A stretch of 64,000 bases of DNA from Lachnospiraceae bacterium (GCA_021770785.1 JAETQH010000007.1:49355-113354), one strand, 5' to 3'. Shown: positions 33,764 through 42,047, numbered from the stretch's first letter. Translations and numbers: made by a program. Notes: generated from the letters alone by a model not told the origin.

Positions 33764-34027
33764 TCAAATAAAATAATAGTTAGGCGTCCTGGATCCGTTC
33801 AGATCAAGTGCAAATTCCAGTATATCCGGAACCACATCCCTGATATGCCCGTATTTCTTTTCTTCAGCACAGTAATCCATCTGGCCGCCATCAATTTCTT
33901 CACAGAACTGGTCAAACAGGGTATAATCAATGGATGCGTCACAGCCTTCCGCAAAAAAGTCCGGCTCCGCCCCTTGTATCGTCATGATCCGCCCATCCTC
34001 CAGCACAATCCATATCGCATCAGACAT
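33764..34027 (-). CDS. Small element protein, paralogue of the gene at 38007
   Basis: 87 residues with the motif FFAEGCDASIDYTLFD, EIDGGQMDY and VVPDILEFALDLNG. The same motif set (TEGCDSAIDYTLYD, EKDGGQMDY, TIPDIIMFALSIN) occurs in the frameshifted gene at 38007-38271. It may be one of the large-polyvalent-protein-associated domains (LPD16-like) from memory. Shine-Dalgarno ggaggg. Function unknown. Confidence 0.65.
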   Translation of the reverse strand: MSDAIWIVLEDGRIMTIQGAEPDFFAEGCDASIDYTLFDQFCEEIDGGQMDYCAEEKKYGHIRDVVPDILEFALDLNGSRTPNYYFI

Positions 34028-34051
34028 ATATGCCCTCCTTTCTTAGAACAT

Positions 34052-34076
34052 AAAAAAGACAGAATAACTCTGCCTT
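34052..34076 (-). terminator. Terminator-like hairpin upstream of 34027
   Basis: An 8-bp stem AAGGCAGA/TCTGTCTT runs into six T. The Shine-Dalgarno of the next gene is about 13 nt further on, leaving no room for a promoter. Confidence 0.7.
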
Positions 34077-34123
34077 CTCCAATACGGCTGCAAGCCGGGC
34101 TAAATAATATCTTAGTGGAATAT

Positions 34124-34765
34124 CTACGCGGGAACCGCTATTGTTACTTCGCACTTTTCCCGGTCAAAATAATATACATGGTCAGAAAGGTAATCCTCGG
34201 GCTCTACAACGTAGTTATTTGCCTCGTTTACCATTTCTGTAAGATAGGAAACATCTGTGTTTGGGTCTGAACGTACGGCGATAATTTCGTGAACGGAACT
34301 GGGCAACAGGTATAGATTGCTGTCAAGCTGGTCTGCCAGTTTTTTCAGTACAGATATATTTAACAGCATCGCTGCGCCAAAAAAAAGCGATTGGTTTGCA
34401 AGGACTATCATTTCTTTCTCTATTGGCATGACATCCATCCCGTTCTGCGCTATATATACCGATTCTTCCGGGAAAAAATTCAATATTGGTGTTACAAGTG
34501 TATTGTCCTTGCGGTATGTATTTTCCAGTGCAGCCTGATAGATATCATTAATGTCCCTGTGCCACATGAGAATCTGCTTCCTGCTTACATAGAAGCCGTT
34601 GCAGCCCCATTCTGTACAATCACAATAAAACAGGATTGCAAGGTCCAGGAATTTAATATATGCTTTCCCTTCCATATCTGCCCTGTACTTTTCGTAATTC
34701 ACTAAACGCAGGAATATTTTTTCCTTTACGCTCTCCCAATTGATGGAAATATTAATTTCATTCAT
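34124..34765 (-). CDS. DUF5688-like protein
   Basis: 213 residues. The C-terminal half carries the pattern I associate with DUF5688: FFGAAMLLNISVLKKLADQL, YLLPSSVHEIIAVRSD, and LSDHVYYFDREK. The front half (LAILFYCDCTEWGC) is shorter than usual. Soluble. The family is known from integrative elements of clostridia, where its role is unknown. Shine-Dalgarno aaaggagg. Confidence 0.7.
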   Translation of the reverse strand: MNEINISINWESVKEKIFLRLVNYEKYRADMEGKAYIKFLDLAILFYCDCTEWGCNGFYVSRKQILMWHRDINDIYQAALENTYRKDNTLVTPILNFFPEESVYIAQNGMDVMPIEKEMIVLANQSLFFGAAMLLNISVLKKLADQLDSNLYLLPSSVHEIIAVRSDPNTDVSYLTEMVNEANNYVVEPEDYLSDHVYYFDREKCEVTIAVPA

Positions 34766-34808
34766 TATGTCTTTATCCTCCTTTTATTAAATTCTGCAAA
34801 AGCACTTT

Positions 34809-35057
34809 TCACAGCGTGAAATCAGCATCCATTTCCTGAATCTCGTCCGGATCAATCCAGTCTGCTTCGCAAAAACAGGCAGGCTCTCCGGTTACAGGAT
34901 CTGGAACTAAGTCGCCTGCGTCAAGAATGACCTCTTGCGCTTTGTATGCTTCCTTTACACGTTCGATTGCATTTTCCAGACCGTCTGTACCAGCTTCTTT
35001 TGTGTCAACGACAACAATTCTTCTTAATATCTCTGTGACTGCTATGCATTGTTTCAT
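34809..35057 (-). CDS. DpnD/PcfM-like protein
   Basis: 82 residues from the ATG spaced 8 nt from ggagg. The plan VTEILRRIVVVDTKEAG, then ERVKEAYKAQEVILDAGDLV, matches the DpnD/PcfM family (a beta hairpin, the helix that carries the vKeaYk element, then an LDAxDf end). The Cys-containing tail is extra. PcfM is part of a conjugative plasmid region in enterococci; function unknown. Confidence 0.65.
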   Translation of the reverse strand: MKQCIAVTEILRRIVVVDTKEAGTDGLENAIERVKEAYKAQEVILDAGDLVPDPVTGEPACFCEADWIDPDEIQEMDADFTL

Positions 35058-35080
35058 TACATATACCTCCTGAATTTTCA

Positions 35081-35117
35081 AAAAACGCTCAGGGATGGTA
35101 AAATCCTTGAGCGTTTC
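35081..35117 (-). terminator. Terminator-like hairpin upstream of 35057
   Basis: Stem AAACGCTCA...TGAGCGTTT with a second inner block GGAT/ATCC, followed by TTT; the next Shine-Dalgarno starts 8 nt later. Confidence 0.75.
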
Positions 35118-35124
35118 TAAAAAT

Positions 35125-35352
35125 TTATCTGATTTGTTTACTGTTATGTCCTATGAACCGGACTGATCCGTAGCCCTGATTCCTAATTGCAGCCAGTTCA
35201 CAGTCCAGCTCATCCACACCGACATTTCCTAAAAAATCTCCGCCGGATGTCTGTATCTGATAATATCCCTCACCCGGATATTGGGGATGCGGATAATACC
35301 GGCATACAATCTCACGCATATCTGCTTCATGTTCTGCAATAACCATAGACAT
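35125..35352 (-). CDS. Unknown small protein
   Basis: 75 residues from the ATG preceded by aaaggagg; the longer frame translates the Shine-Dalgarno. Contains EIVCRYYPHPQYPGEGYYQIQ and GNVGVDELDCELAAI, an alpha/beta fold. Followed closely by a terminator. Family not recognised. Confidence 0.55.
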   Translation of the reverse strand: MSMVIAEHEADMREIVCRYYPHPQYPGEGYYQIQTSGGDFLGNVGVDELDCELAAIRNQGYGSVRFIGHNSKQIR

Positions 35353-35395
35353 AGAAATCCTCCTTTTATTCATACCGCAATCTATCGCCTGATAG

Positions 35396-35737
35396 TTAAT
35401 GTGGTTCCTGCGAAATCATGCCAAGATAATACATATCCTTTTTTCCGTTCCAGAAATGTGCGGCCAGATCCTCCAGGCGCTTCTTCCCATTTTTTAATGC
35501 CGAAAAATCCGCTTTTACATCGTCATTTGCATAACCTGAGTGGTTATTGTGGGAAATCGTAAGGCGGAACCTTTCGCCGCTTTCTACCCATCCGCCTTTT
35601 CCGTTGTTCTTTGCAATTGGATATACACCAATAGTCAGTCCGTACAAATCAGGATATTCGGGCGTATTGCGACTGCTCCAATCCTCTAACTGGATCTCTG
35701 TTCCATTTGGCATGACTGCCCTTTCAATGATTTCCAT
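35396..35737 (-). CDS. Unknown element protein
   Basis: 113 residues with strong-looking conserved blocks: LYGLTIGVYPIAKNN, SGERFRLTISHNN, VKADFSALKNGKKRLEDLA and HFWNGKKDMYYLGM. Soluble, no Cys. The style is typical of the accessory genes of clostridial integrative elements. Shine-Dalgarno gaggcaatc is weak. Function unknown. Confidence 0.6.
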   Translation of the reverse strand: MEIIERAVMPNGTEIQLEDWSSRNTPEYPDLYGLTIGVYPIAKNNGKGGWVESGERFRLTISHNNHSGYANDDVKADFSALKNGKKRLEDLAAHFWNGKKDMYYLGMISQEPH

Positions 35738-35757
35738 GATTGCCTCCCTTCTTCTCT

Positions 35758-36522
35758 TTATTCAGATTTGGCTTTTTCTGAGGCTGTTACCAGGTAACAC
35801 ATGATGCTGCATTCCGGAAATACTTCAGTATCCATATTTCCTCTGTCCGGTTCCAGTTCGTCAAGATATACCGGATGCCCCTTATAATCTTTCAGCATCG
35901 AGTGGCCGACCGTTCTTTCCAGTGCCGCCCTCTGCTGAAAGACTTCCGGGAAGTCTTTCCTTATCCTGTTCCAGTAACCAAAACCTCCTTTCACACACCC
36001 CACGCAGTTATTATTGGGATAACCCATTTCATACATCTGGGGCCTGGGAAAAGAAAACAGCTTTTTAAAGAGCCCGTGAACATCTTTCTTTGATAAATTT
36101 TTCTCAATCAAAGGAAATTCATGCTCTGCCTGCGGATTTTCTGTCACAGTCCGGTCTGCCCTGTTCCTTTCTTTTAAATCAAAGCCCCACACATAAATAA
36201 GCTCACATCCATGATGTTCTGCTTCCCACTGCTTCCTGATTCTCTTTTTGAGCCAGTTCGTACATGGCGCAAACCCGTTCCGGGGATTGCGGAAACCGCC
36301 AAATGCCCTGACGCAATCTTCCACGCATGCATACTGGCTTGATTTTAATATTTGAATCTCCTTTCCGATTGCTTTTTCGCAGTCATGGATAAATCTCATA
36401 CTGTCCTCGTGCTGATCGGAAATATCAATATAAATCCACTCGTCAACATTGCCTGCAAGGTATCCTGCCATGAAGGATGATATTCCTGCCGAGATCCAGC
36501 ATATTTTTAATTTCTGTTTCAT
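35758..36522 (-). CDS. PAPS-reductase-like ATP-pyrophosphatase
   Basis: 254 residues from the ATG starting MKQKLKICWISAGISS; the upstream 33 residues look non-coding. ISAGISSFMAGYL is the SGGxxS P-loop of the N-type ATP pyrophosphatase fold. NNCVGCVKGGFGYWNRIRKDFPEVF near the end is the Cys element of phage-type PAPS reductases. The class is frequent on phages and mobile elements, where it may modify nucleic acid or act in defence rather than assimilate sulfate. Confidence 0.75.
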   Translation of the reverse strand: MKQKLKICWISAGISSFMAGYLAGNVDEWIYIDISDQHEDSMRFIHDCEKAIGKEIQILKSSQYACVEDCVRAFGGFRNPRNGFAPCTNWLKKRIRKQWEAEHHGCELIYVWGFDLKERNRADRTVTENPQAEHEFPLIEKNLSKKDVHGLFKKLFSFPRPQMYEMGYPNNNCVGCVKGGFGYWNRIRKDFPEVFQQRAALERTVGHSMLKDYKGHPVYLDELEPDRGNMDTEVFPECSIMCYLVTASEKAKSE

Positions 36523-36693
36523 AACACCACGAAACAAATTCCGTTCGTGGATAGGGCGTCTGGCCTCCCATGCTACTTCGATACGGCTTTCGCAGAACAG
36601 CTCCCACCATACCTCTTTCACGCCGTTGATCCGCCCTTTTCTTCTCTGTGTTTGACACCCTCACAGGTCAACCCGGTTTACCGGGATTCGTTA

Positions 36694-36825
36694 TTACTCC
36701 TTTCCTAAAATGATTTTGTTGTTAAATCCAATATCCTGATACCGACCTGCTTTCATGTAATCTCCCAGGATTTTTCGGGATAGCGGCATACTCAGCCGTT
36801 TATTACCGATAAGTAAAATCAGCAT
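36694..36825 (-). CDS. Small basic protein (43 residues)
   Basis: The ATG lies 9 nt after taggagg. The product begins MLILLIGNKRLSMPLSRK and continues LGDYMKAGRYQDIGFNNKII. An earlier ATG 7 nt upstream gives only four codons. The gene sits between the PAPS-reductase-like and DUF2958-like genes on the same strand. Function unknown. Confidence 0.5.
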   Translation of the reverse strand: MLILLIGNKRLSMPLSRKILGDYMKAGRYQDIGFNNKIILGKE

Positions 36826-36865
36826 TTGTCCATACCTCCTAACAAATTTTTACAGAGCCTGCCGA

Positions 36866-37177
36866 TCATTTGGCAAGTTCCCTGACACATTTTCCCGCGC
36901 AATGTAAATCGCGTTCTATGCCAATTAACAGGCGGTTTCTGTAAGCTTTCAGTTCGCTCAGCATAATGCTTCCCCATTCCCATTCATATCCTATGGTGGC
37001 ATATCCGTACAGCTCCCAGTCATCTTCGTAACGTTCACCGCCTACAACAAGCCATGTCCCGGCTCCACAGGGATTGAAATATTTAACGATTACTTCCGCT
37101 TCAAACATATCTTCGGTTTCAGGGAATAAACCTATCTGTTCCAGCTTTTCTTCAATTTCTTTTGTCATAAGTTCCAT
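36866..37177 (-). CDS. DUF2958-like protein
   Basis: 103 residues. Pattern VIVKYFNPCGAGTWLVVGG, then YGYATIGYEWEWGSIMLSEL and IERDLH matches DUF2958 (a small domain found in plasmids and integrative elements, with conserved W and the final gLgiERDl). Shine-Dalgarno aaaggag. Role unknown. Confidence 0.75.
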   Translation of the reverse strand: MELMTKEIEEKLEQIGLFPETEDMFEAEVIVKYFNPCGAGTWLVVGGERYEDDWELYGYATIGYEWEWGSIMLSELKAYRNRLLIGIERDLHCAGKCVRELAK

Positions 37178-37229
37178 ATAAGTAACTCCTTTTAATCAAT
37201 AAAGAATAGTATAAGATCCCTGCTTCGTA

Positions 37230-37823
37230 TCAAGCGCAGATTGTATCATATAAATTGACACACACATAATCCGTGTCCAATCTGCGTTCCAGTTCATCAT
37301 AGCTGCCTGCGGATATCCCATACTTTGCAAACCATTCCAGCATATCGCTCTCATGGAAAAAATAAATTTCCATATCTGTTTCTTCTCTCAGCATCTTTTC
37401 GTAAACCGTGCCGCCTGCATCTGCATCCAGCTTCAGCAAGACACGGTACCTGACATCCAAATACACGCCATAAACATCGGTATTGATAAAGATGCGCTCT
37501 CCTGGTTCTTCTGCACGAAGGACGAAATCCAGTCCGTAATGCTCGGCAATCTTTTGGTATGCATCATAAAGCGGATTCCATGCTGTCTCCAACTCTAAGC
37601 AAATATAAGCGTCCTCAATGTCCATGCAGACAACATCTCCCCGAAAGCAAATACCGTCCGTAGGAATATTCAGCCGTTCCAACAACAAAACCAGCCGTGT
37701 GTCGGCATGAATCCCCATTGAAGGGTAACAGTCTAACAAATCCTCTTTCAAACGGGATACGGCATTCCCTGGAGTATCCTCTTTCGGGAATAAAACTACT
37801 GTGTCAGAGCATACATTCGCCAT
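37230..37823 (-). CDS. Unknown element protein (DUF1281-like start)
   Basis: 197 residues from ATG at 37823, preceded by ggaaggagg; an in-frame ATG at 37871 would add 16. The start MANVCSDTVVLF resembles the ferredoxin-like-fold proteins of element-borne DUF1281 type. The rest is beta-rich with VYLDVRYRVLLKLDAD and EMEIYFF-type segments. A short leader ORF (37804-37878) overlaps its start. Family assignment is weak. Confidence 0.5.
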   Translation of the reverse strand: MANVCSDTVVLFPKEDTPGNAVSRLKEDLLDCYPSMGIHADTRLVLLLERLNIPTDGICFRGDVVCMDIEDAYICLELETAWNPLYDAYQKIAEHYGLDFVLRAEEPGERIFINTDVYGVYLDVRYRVLLKLDADAGGTVYEKMLREETDMEIYFFHESDMLEWFAKYGISAGSYDELERRLDTDYVCVNLYDTICA

Positions 37824-37878
37824 ATCGCACTGCCTCCTTCCAATGAAAGATTCCTGTAATCTGGTATTCATTTCTCAT
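37804..37878 (-). CDS. Possible leader ORF (24 residues)
   Basis: ATG at 37878 spaced 7 nt from ggagg; the stop codon lies 16 nt inside the downstream gene. Its translation would pass over the downstream Shine-Dalgarno, so the two are coupled if both are translated. The product itself has no recognisable feature. Confidence 0.35.
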   Translation of the reverse strand: MRNEYQITGIFHWKEAVRYGECML

Positions 37879-37899
37879 GAAAATTCCTCCTTTAAAAAC

Positions 37900-37933
37900 A
37901 AAAAGGCGGTATGGAATGAACCATATCGCCTTT
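37900..37933 (-). terminator. Terminator-like hairpin upstream of 37878
   Basis: Stem AAAGGCGATATGG with CCATACCGCCTTT (one mismatch), followed by TT-G-TTTTT; the next Shine-Dalgarno starts within 12 nt. Confidence 0.75.
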
Positions 37934-38006
37934 CATATTATAATATTCCTGATTTCCTGCTTACTTTTACAGTCCCTGCAACATTGCCGGAATATGCATA
38001 TCACCT

Positions 38007-38271
38007 TTATATAATGTAATACGAAGGAATGCTCTCCCTGTTTATACTCAGTGCGAACATAATAATGTCAGGAATTGTATCTTCATGGTTATCATAATTC
38101 GTTCTTTCCGAATTGTAATCCATCTGCCCGCCATCTTTCTCTTCGCAAATCCCATCATATAAAGTGTAGTCGATTGCACTATCGCAGCCTTCCGTGTAAA
38201 AAATCGCATTCCGCAAAGCTGTATTCCAGAACTTCCCCCGTTGCCAGGACAAGCCGTACTGCATTTTCCAT
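38007..38271 (-). pseudogene. Frameshifted paralogue of the 33764 gene
   Basis: From ATG at 38271 (Shine-Dalgarno aaaggag) the frame reads MENAVRLVLATGEVLEYSF then AECDF and shifts at a run of six T near 38199-38204. Removing one T joins it to YTEGCDSAIDYTLYD in the frame ending at 38007 and restores full alignment with the paralogue at 33764-34027. An artificial GTG-started frame at 38282 gives an unrelated N-terminus. Real mutation, phase variation or homopolymer error are all possible. Confidence 0.7.
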
Positions 38272-38278
38272 AACTTAT

Positions 38279-38608
38279 TCACTCCTTTATGTCAGGTGTG
38301 TTTTCGCTGTCCCTTACACACCTTTCACAATGACAGTCCTTCTGGTCGCAGTAACGAGATCCTTCTTTGCCGCTTTCGATATACGGATAGCATACTGGTT
38401 TTCCAAACTGCATCAGGGCATCCGTTATGCTTTCGCGGACTTCTGCTAAAATCCGCATATCCCACGGAAACAGTGTTTCCCGTTCTTCATCCGCAATGCC
38501 AAGATAGCTGCAGCATACATCATAAGTCGCATTATCTATCAGATCCTGTTGACGCACCATAGCGTCTGTCATTTCCAATTCTTTACTGCTGGTTCTTATC
38601 TCGTCCAT
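38279..38608 (-). CDS. Unknown element protein with Cys-rich tail
   Basis: 109 residues from ATG 5 nt after ggagg. A helical N-terminal part (MVRQQDLIDNATYDVCCSYL, ILAEVRESITDALMQF) is followed by YCDQKDCHCERCVRD, a likely zinc site. It overlaps the frame of the next gene by a few bases. Function unknown. Confidence 0.55.
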   Translation of the reverse strand: MDEIRTSSKELEMTDAMVRQQDLIDNATYDVCCSYLGIADEERETLFPWDMRILAEVRESITDALMQFGKPVCYPYIESGKEGSRYCDQKDCHCERCVRDSENTPDIKE

Positions 38609-38622
38609 ATTTACCTCCAAAT

Positions 38623-38662
38623 AAAAAACTGCTCATTGACTATGATAGTCACAAGCAGCTTT
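38623..38662 (-). terminator. Terminator-like hairpin upstream of 38608
   Basis: Stem GCTGCT...AGCAG with an inner TGACTAT/ATAGTCA block, followed by six T; it starts 19 nt after the ATPase stop and the next Shine-Dalgarno lies about 5 nt after the T-run. Confidence 0.75.
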
Positions 38663-38680
38663 CCTTCCTTATTATATTAT

Positions 38681-40033
38681 TTAAAACTTAAACTTTGAGA
38701 TTCCGTAAATCGGAATCGTGATTGTGTTATCAGCTTTTCCGCCGCAGGTATTTCCTTTTGCATACAGCACGTAGTCGGCTTTCTTCTTTTCCAAAGCTTC
38801 CGCTGCAGTCTTTCCGCTGTTTTTTCCGGATTTAACTTCGACCGCATATGTCCTTTCCGATGCCAGTTCTTTTACATAAAAGTCAATCTCACCGTTACCC
38901 AGGGTTGCAAAAGCGGGGGTTTCCAGTGCGATTTCGCTCGGGTGTGCAATCCGGCGCCTCAGATCAAGGTAAACAAAATTTTCATTTATAATACCGGATA
39001 CCGTGGCTTTTGGGACGCCTGCCTTTATCAGAAAATAGTTTGCAAGCCCGATGTCTAAGAAAAAGCATCTTGCCTTTGCCTTAAAATCCAAAATGTTGCA
39101 TTCAGGCAGCTTGCCGGCAAACCCTATGATCCCGGAACTGTAAAGCCAGTCGATTGCCCTGTTTATCGTTGCCTTGGTTATATTGCTGGAGTAATCCTTC
39201 ACAACAATGCCCTGCAGTTCCTCGCTGAAGCTGTCCGCGTCAAAGCCTTTCTTCTCTTTGGCCAGAATGCGGGCAACACCAGAGAAGATGTTTTCATAAA
39301 CAGCAGCGTCCAATATGTCCTCGAAGTACCTTCTGCTCTCATTGGTAAAAAGGCGGATGATTTTAAGCAGTTCAGCCTGGCAGTCCTGCAGGGGCGCATT
39401 TTTCAGGTATTTCAGGACAACACTCGGATACCCGCCAATCATGCAGTAATCATTATATAATTTCTGCAGCTCCTGATAGGTTTCTGCATCACTTTCTCCG
39501 CACAGACTCATCTTCTCATACAGATCGATGCGGTTAAGGGCTGTCAGAAATTCCTCAAATCCAAGCGTGCAGATTTCAAGGTAATCCAAGTCACCGGAAG
39601 AATACTTAAATTCCTGTTTCAAAACTCTTCCCAAATAACTCCCTGTAATGATGAAATCGCATTTCAGCGTGCGCGTGAATTCCCGGATGCGGTTGTAAAT
39701 GTCTGCCGATTCCTGAATTTCGTCAATAATAACAATTGTGTCCTCTGAATCCTCAAAATCAGGCTGATACCTTTTAATCAGTTCATATATTGGATTCTGG
39801 TATCTTTTCCCTGATTTCATTTCCTGCCACAATTCCCGGTACTGCACCAAAAAAAGTTCCCCGGAAAGATCCAGCAGATTTATGTATATCTTTTGGCTGT
39901 ACTGTTCATCTGCAAATCGGTTTACAATATAGGTTTTACCTACCTGCCTTGCACCAGATACTTCCAGCGTGGAATGGTCCGGACGTTTTTTCCAGGCCGT
40001 CAGCTCTTCATATGCTTTCCGCTTCAGGTACAT
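38681..40033 (-). CDS. AAA-family ATPase with DUF4143 domain
   Basis: 450 residues from the ATG after ggagagg. N-terminal AAA_14 domain: Walker A VSGARQVGKTYIV, Walker B TIVIIDEIQES, sensor in CDFIITGSYLG. C-terminal DUF4143 domain with a degenerate PD-(D/E)XK-like end (GNGEIDFYVKE, YAVEVKSGKNSGK). Such ATPases are widespread in anaerobes and mobile DNA; proposed roles include DNA binding and defence, none proven here. Confidence 0.88.
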   Translation of the reverse strand: MYLKRKAYEELTAWKKRPDHSTLEVSGARQVGKTYIVNRFADEQYSQKIYINLLDLSGELFLVQYRELWQEMKSGKRYQNPIYELIKRYQPDFEDSEDTIVIIDEIQESADIYNRIREFTRTLKCDFIITGSYLGRVLKQEFKYSSGDLDYLEICTLGFEEFLTALNRIDLYEKMSLCGESDAETYQELQKLYNDYCMIGGYPSVVLKYLKNAPLQDCQAELLKIIRLFTNESRRYFEDILDAAVYENIFSGVARILAKEKKGFDADSFSEELQGIVVKDYSSNITKATINRAIDWLYSSGIIGFAGKLPECNILDFKAKARCFFLDIGLANYFLIKAGVPKATVSGIINENFVYLDLRRRIAHPSEIALETPAFATLGNGEIDFYVKELASERTYAVEVKSGKNSGKTAAEALEKKKADYVLYAKGNTCGGKADNTITIPIYGISKFKF

Positions 40034-40176
40034 CGCAAATCCTCTCCTTTCTGCCTGCACAAAAGTTCATTTACCATATATGATGAATGACCTGTACAGG
40101 TCGCCTGCCATATTTATTATTATATCAAAAAAAAAAGCATTTACATAGAGAAAACAAAAGTTTTGTGCAATGCCCT

Positions 40177-40728
40177 TCAATAAGCAGGAAATACAGCATT
40201 CCAACAGGCAATCCTTTGCAGAATGCTGTAGGGCTGAATAACCGCCAGCTCGTAAATCTGCTTGGCTATGGTTTCCGGCTGCATGACAAAATATACTCCG
40301 TTGCCCTGCCATGTCCCTTTCGTTCCGTTGATCCCATTGTAAAATTTTATAGGTATGCCGGCCCAGTACCGCAGATTTTCCGTATAATCATCAATCAACA
40401 CATCTGATGGGCGTATTCCGCCAATCTTTTCCAGCGCGTGCTCCTTTCTGCCCCCACAGGGACAGTATATCTGCCTCTCCTCCGGCAGATGAAGATGCTC
40501 TTTTACCCATGCTTTTTTATCCGACTCAGAATGACTGTCCTGAAATACGCAGGATAAAATATACAGCTCAATATCGGGAAGCTGTTCCAATAATCTGAAA
40601 GCTGCCACGACGTTTTCCTGTATGGGAATGCTGGAAAAATACCCCTTCTGGGTTAGGTGTTCCTGCGGCACATCCTGCCAGACCGCAAGCACTCCGTCCA
40701 GATCAAAAAAAATTCTCTGTTTGTTCAT
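40177..40728 (-). CDS. HAD-family 5'-nucleotidase-like protein
   Basis: 183 residues. The HAD motif I FFDLDGVLAVW is at the N-terminus, followed by LYILSCVF (motif II region) and VLIDDYTENLRYW (motif IV), as in 5'(3')-deoxyribonucleotidases. Typical of phage and element genomes, where they trim nucleotide pools. The start lacks a Shine-Dalgarno directly upstream; GGAGG lies 28 nt away, separated by a small hairpin. Confidence 0.75.
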   Translation of the reverse strand: MNKQRIFFDLDGVLAVWQDVPQEHLTQKGYFSSIPIQENVVAAFRLLEQLPDIELYILSCVFQDSHSESDKKAWVKEHLHLPEERQIYCPCGGRKEHALEKIGGIRPSDVLIDDYTENLRYWAGIPIKFYNGINGTKGTWQGNGVYFVMQPETIAKQIYELAVIQPYSILQRIACWNAVFPAY

Positions 40729-40730
40729 AC

Positions 40731-40755
40731 AAAAACAGGCAGCTTTTACGCTGCC
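40731..40755 (-). terminator. Hairpin between Shine-Dalgarno and start of the nucleotidase gene
   Basis: A perfect 6-bp stem GGCAGC/GCTGCC is followed by TGTTTTTG and then the ATG. GGAGGT lies directly before the stem. It can act as a terminator of the ssb transcript or as a structured spacer that brings the Shine-Dalgarno close to the ATG. Confidence 0.6.
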
Positions 40756-40885
40756 ACCTCCTTTTTTCATAGATAAAATTAATATAAGAAAGAGCGTCTT
40801 TATTAAGATACGCTTTCCATATTTCATATTTAGTTTTTTAGCCTGCTTTAAATTTGGGGAATTAGAACTACCCAAAGTGTGATCC

Positions 40886-41317
40886 CTAGTTGAACGGAAG
40901 TTCCTCATCAATCCCGTCAGGGATATTCATGAAACCATCACCAGAAGCTGCGGATGCCGGACTGCTATTGTCTGCCTGCCGGCTCCTCTCACTTGCGTTC
41001 TTGCTTTCCGCAAACTCACATTCTTCTATTATCACATCGGTTGTATATACAGTCTGGCCCTCCTTGTTGGTGTATTTCCCCGTGGTAATCCTGCCGCTGA
41101 CTATGATTTTTGTTCCTTTTTGCAAATACCTTTCCGCAAACTCTGCCCGTTTGTCAAAAGCAACGCAGGATATAAAATCTGCTTCCGCTTCACCTTCGCG
41201 ATGGAATCTCCGGTCTACCGCAAGCGTATATCTGGCGATAGCCATTGCATTCTCCCCTGTAGAATACCGTACTTCGGGATCCCGTGTGAGGCGTCCCATC
41301 AAAATTACTTTGTTCAT
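40886..41317 (-). CDS. ssb: Single-stranded DNA-binding protein
   Basis: 143 residues from the ATG with Shine-Dalgarno ggaaaac. OB fold: MNKVILMGRLTRDPEVRYST, FISCVAFDKRAEFAERYLQKG, SGRITTGKYTNKEGQTVYT. A flexible linker ends in an acidic DEELPFN tail, the protein-interaction tip of bacterial SSB. As a second copy on an element it would coat the transferred single strand. Confidence 0.93.
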   Translation of the reverse strand: MNKVILMGRLTRDPEVRYSTGENAMAIARYTLAVDRRFHREGEAEADFISCVAFDKRAEFAERYLQKGTKIIVSGRITTGKYTNKEGQTVYTTDVIIEECEFAESKNASERSRQADNSSPASAASGDGFMNIPDGIDEELPFN

Positions 41318-41406
41318 AGTGTTTTCCTCCATTCTGTTATTTGTTTTCCTGATCTTGTGACAGATTAACATGCGGCAGGCTTTCCGCCATTTTCATCTGC
41401 TGGTGT

Positions 41407-41679
41407 TTACACACAGTTTACCCACACAAATCCGTCTTTTGTAGCAACAATCGTCCCCGCTTCAAGCAGCTCATGGAACAGCTCATCGGTTTCCTCGCTA
41501 TGGATGGTGCTAAATTCCTCGGCACTGTAATAGAAATTGTTTGTGGCATACATATAATCCTTTTCTTCCTGTGCCAGTTCGTCTATGCACTGATTATGCG
41601 CTTCACAGATATTTCTCAGTGCTGTTTCATCTCCCACATTTCCAAGTATAAGCCGCGCCATAATATCATTGTCATTCAT
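41407..41679 (-). CDS. Unknown element protein
   Basis: 90 residues. Helical front (MARLILGNVGDETALRNI, DELAQEEKDYMYA) and a beta end (EAGTIVATKDGFVWVNCV). It overlaps the end of the preceding gene by 4 nt. Family not recognised. Confidence 0.5.
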   Translation of the reverse strand: MNDNDIMARLILGNVGDETALRNICEAHNQCIDELAQEEKDYMYATNNFYYSAEEFSTIHSEETDELFHELLEAGTIVATKDGFVWVNCV

Positions 41680-42047
41680 CCTGCTTTTCCTCCCAGTGCC
41701 CGCCATGTAGATGCTGCCTTGGGAAATTCCCCTGCAAATTCCCTGCTTAATATGCCGGACTCTTCATATGTTTCCACATATCCGTACTGCAGCAGGTCCA
41801 GATTTATTTCGCTACGATGGTAATCTTCCTGAAAGTGTTTCCATGACTCTTTGGAATTATCGCATCCATACAGCATGTCATCCGCCCTGATGCATGAGCC
41901 GATCATTACATAAAGAGTCTCCGGATTGTCTGTCGCGCCCAGAAATCTCATACTGCTGTACTCTTTCCATTCATTGCAGGAAAACAGCATATAATGCGTC
42001 TTTTTTTCATTTATTCTTTTACTTCCCGCCCTGCAATTTGACTTCAT
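41676..42047 (-). CDS. Unknown element protein
   Basis: 123 residues from ATG after ggaggag. Contains HYMLFSCNEWKEYSSMRFL, YVMIGSCIRADDMLYG and INLDLLQYGYVE, resembling other small accessory proteins in which a CNEWKE-like motif recurs; the 30392 gene has a similar FSYKEWKHY. Overlaps both neighbours. Function unknown. Confidence 0.5.
   Translation of the reverse strand: MKSNCRAGSKRINEKKTHYMLFSCNEWKEYSSMRFLGATDNPETLYVMIGSCIRADDMLYGCDNSKESWKHFQEDYHRSEINLDLLQYGYVETYEESGILSREFAGEFPKAASTWRALGGKAG

Noticed and set aside
36443..36664. Minus-strand ORF overlapping the PAPS-reductase-like gene start
   Set aside because: Out of frame with the conserved gene, basic low-complexity start and no separate Shine-Dalgarno.
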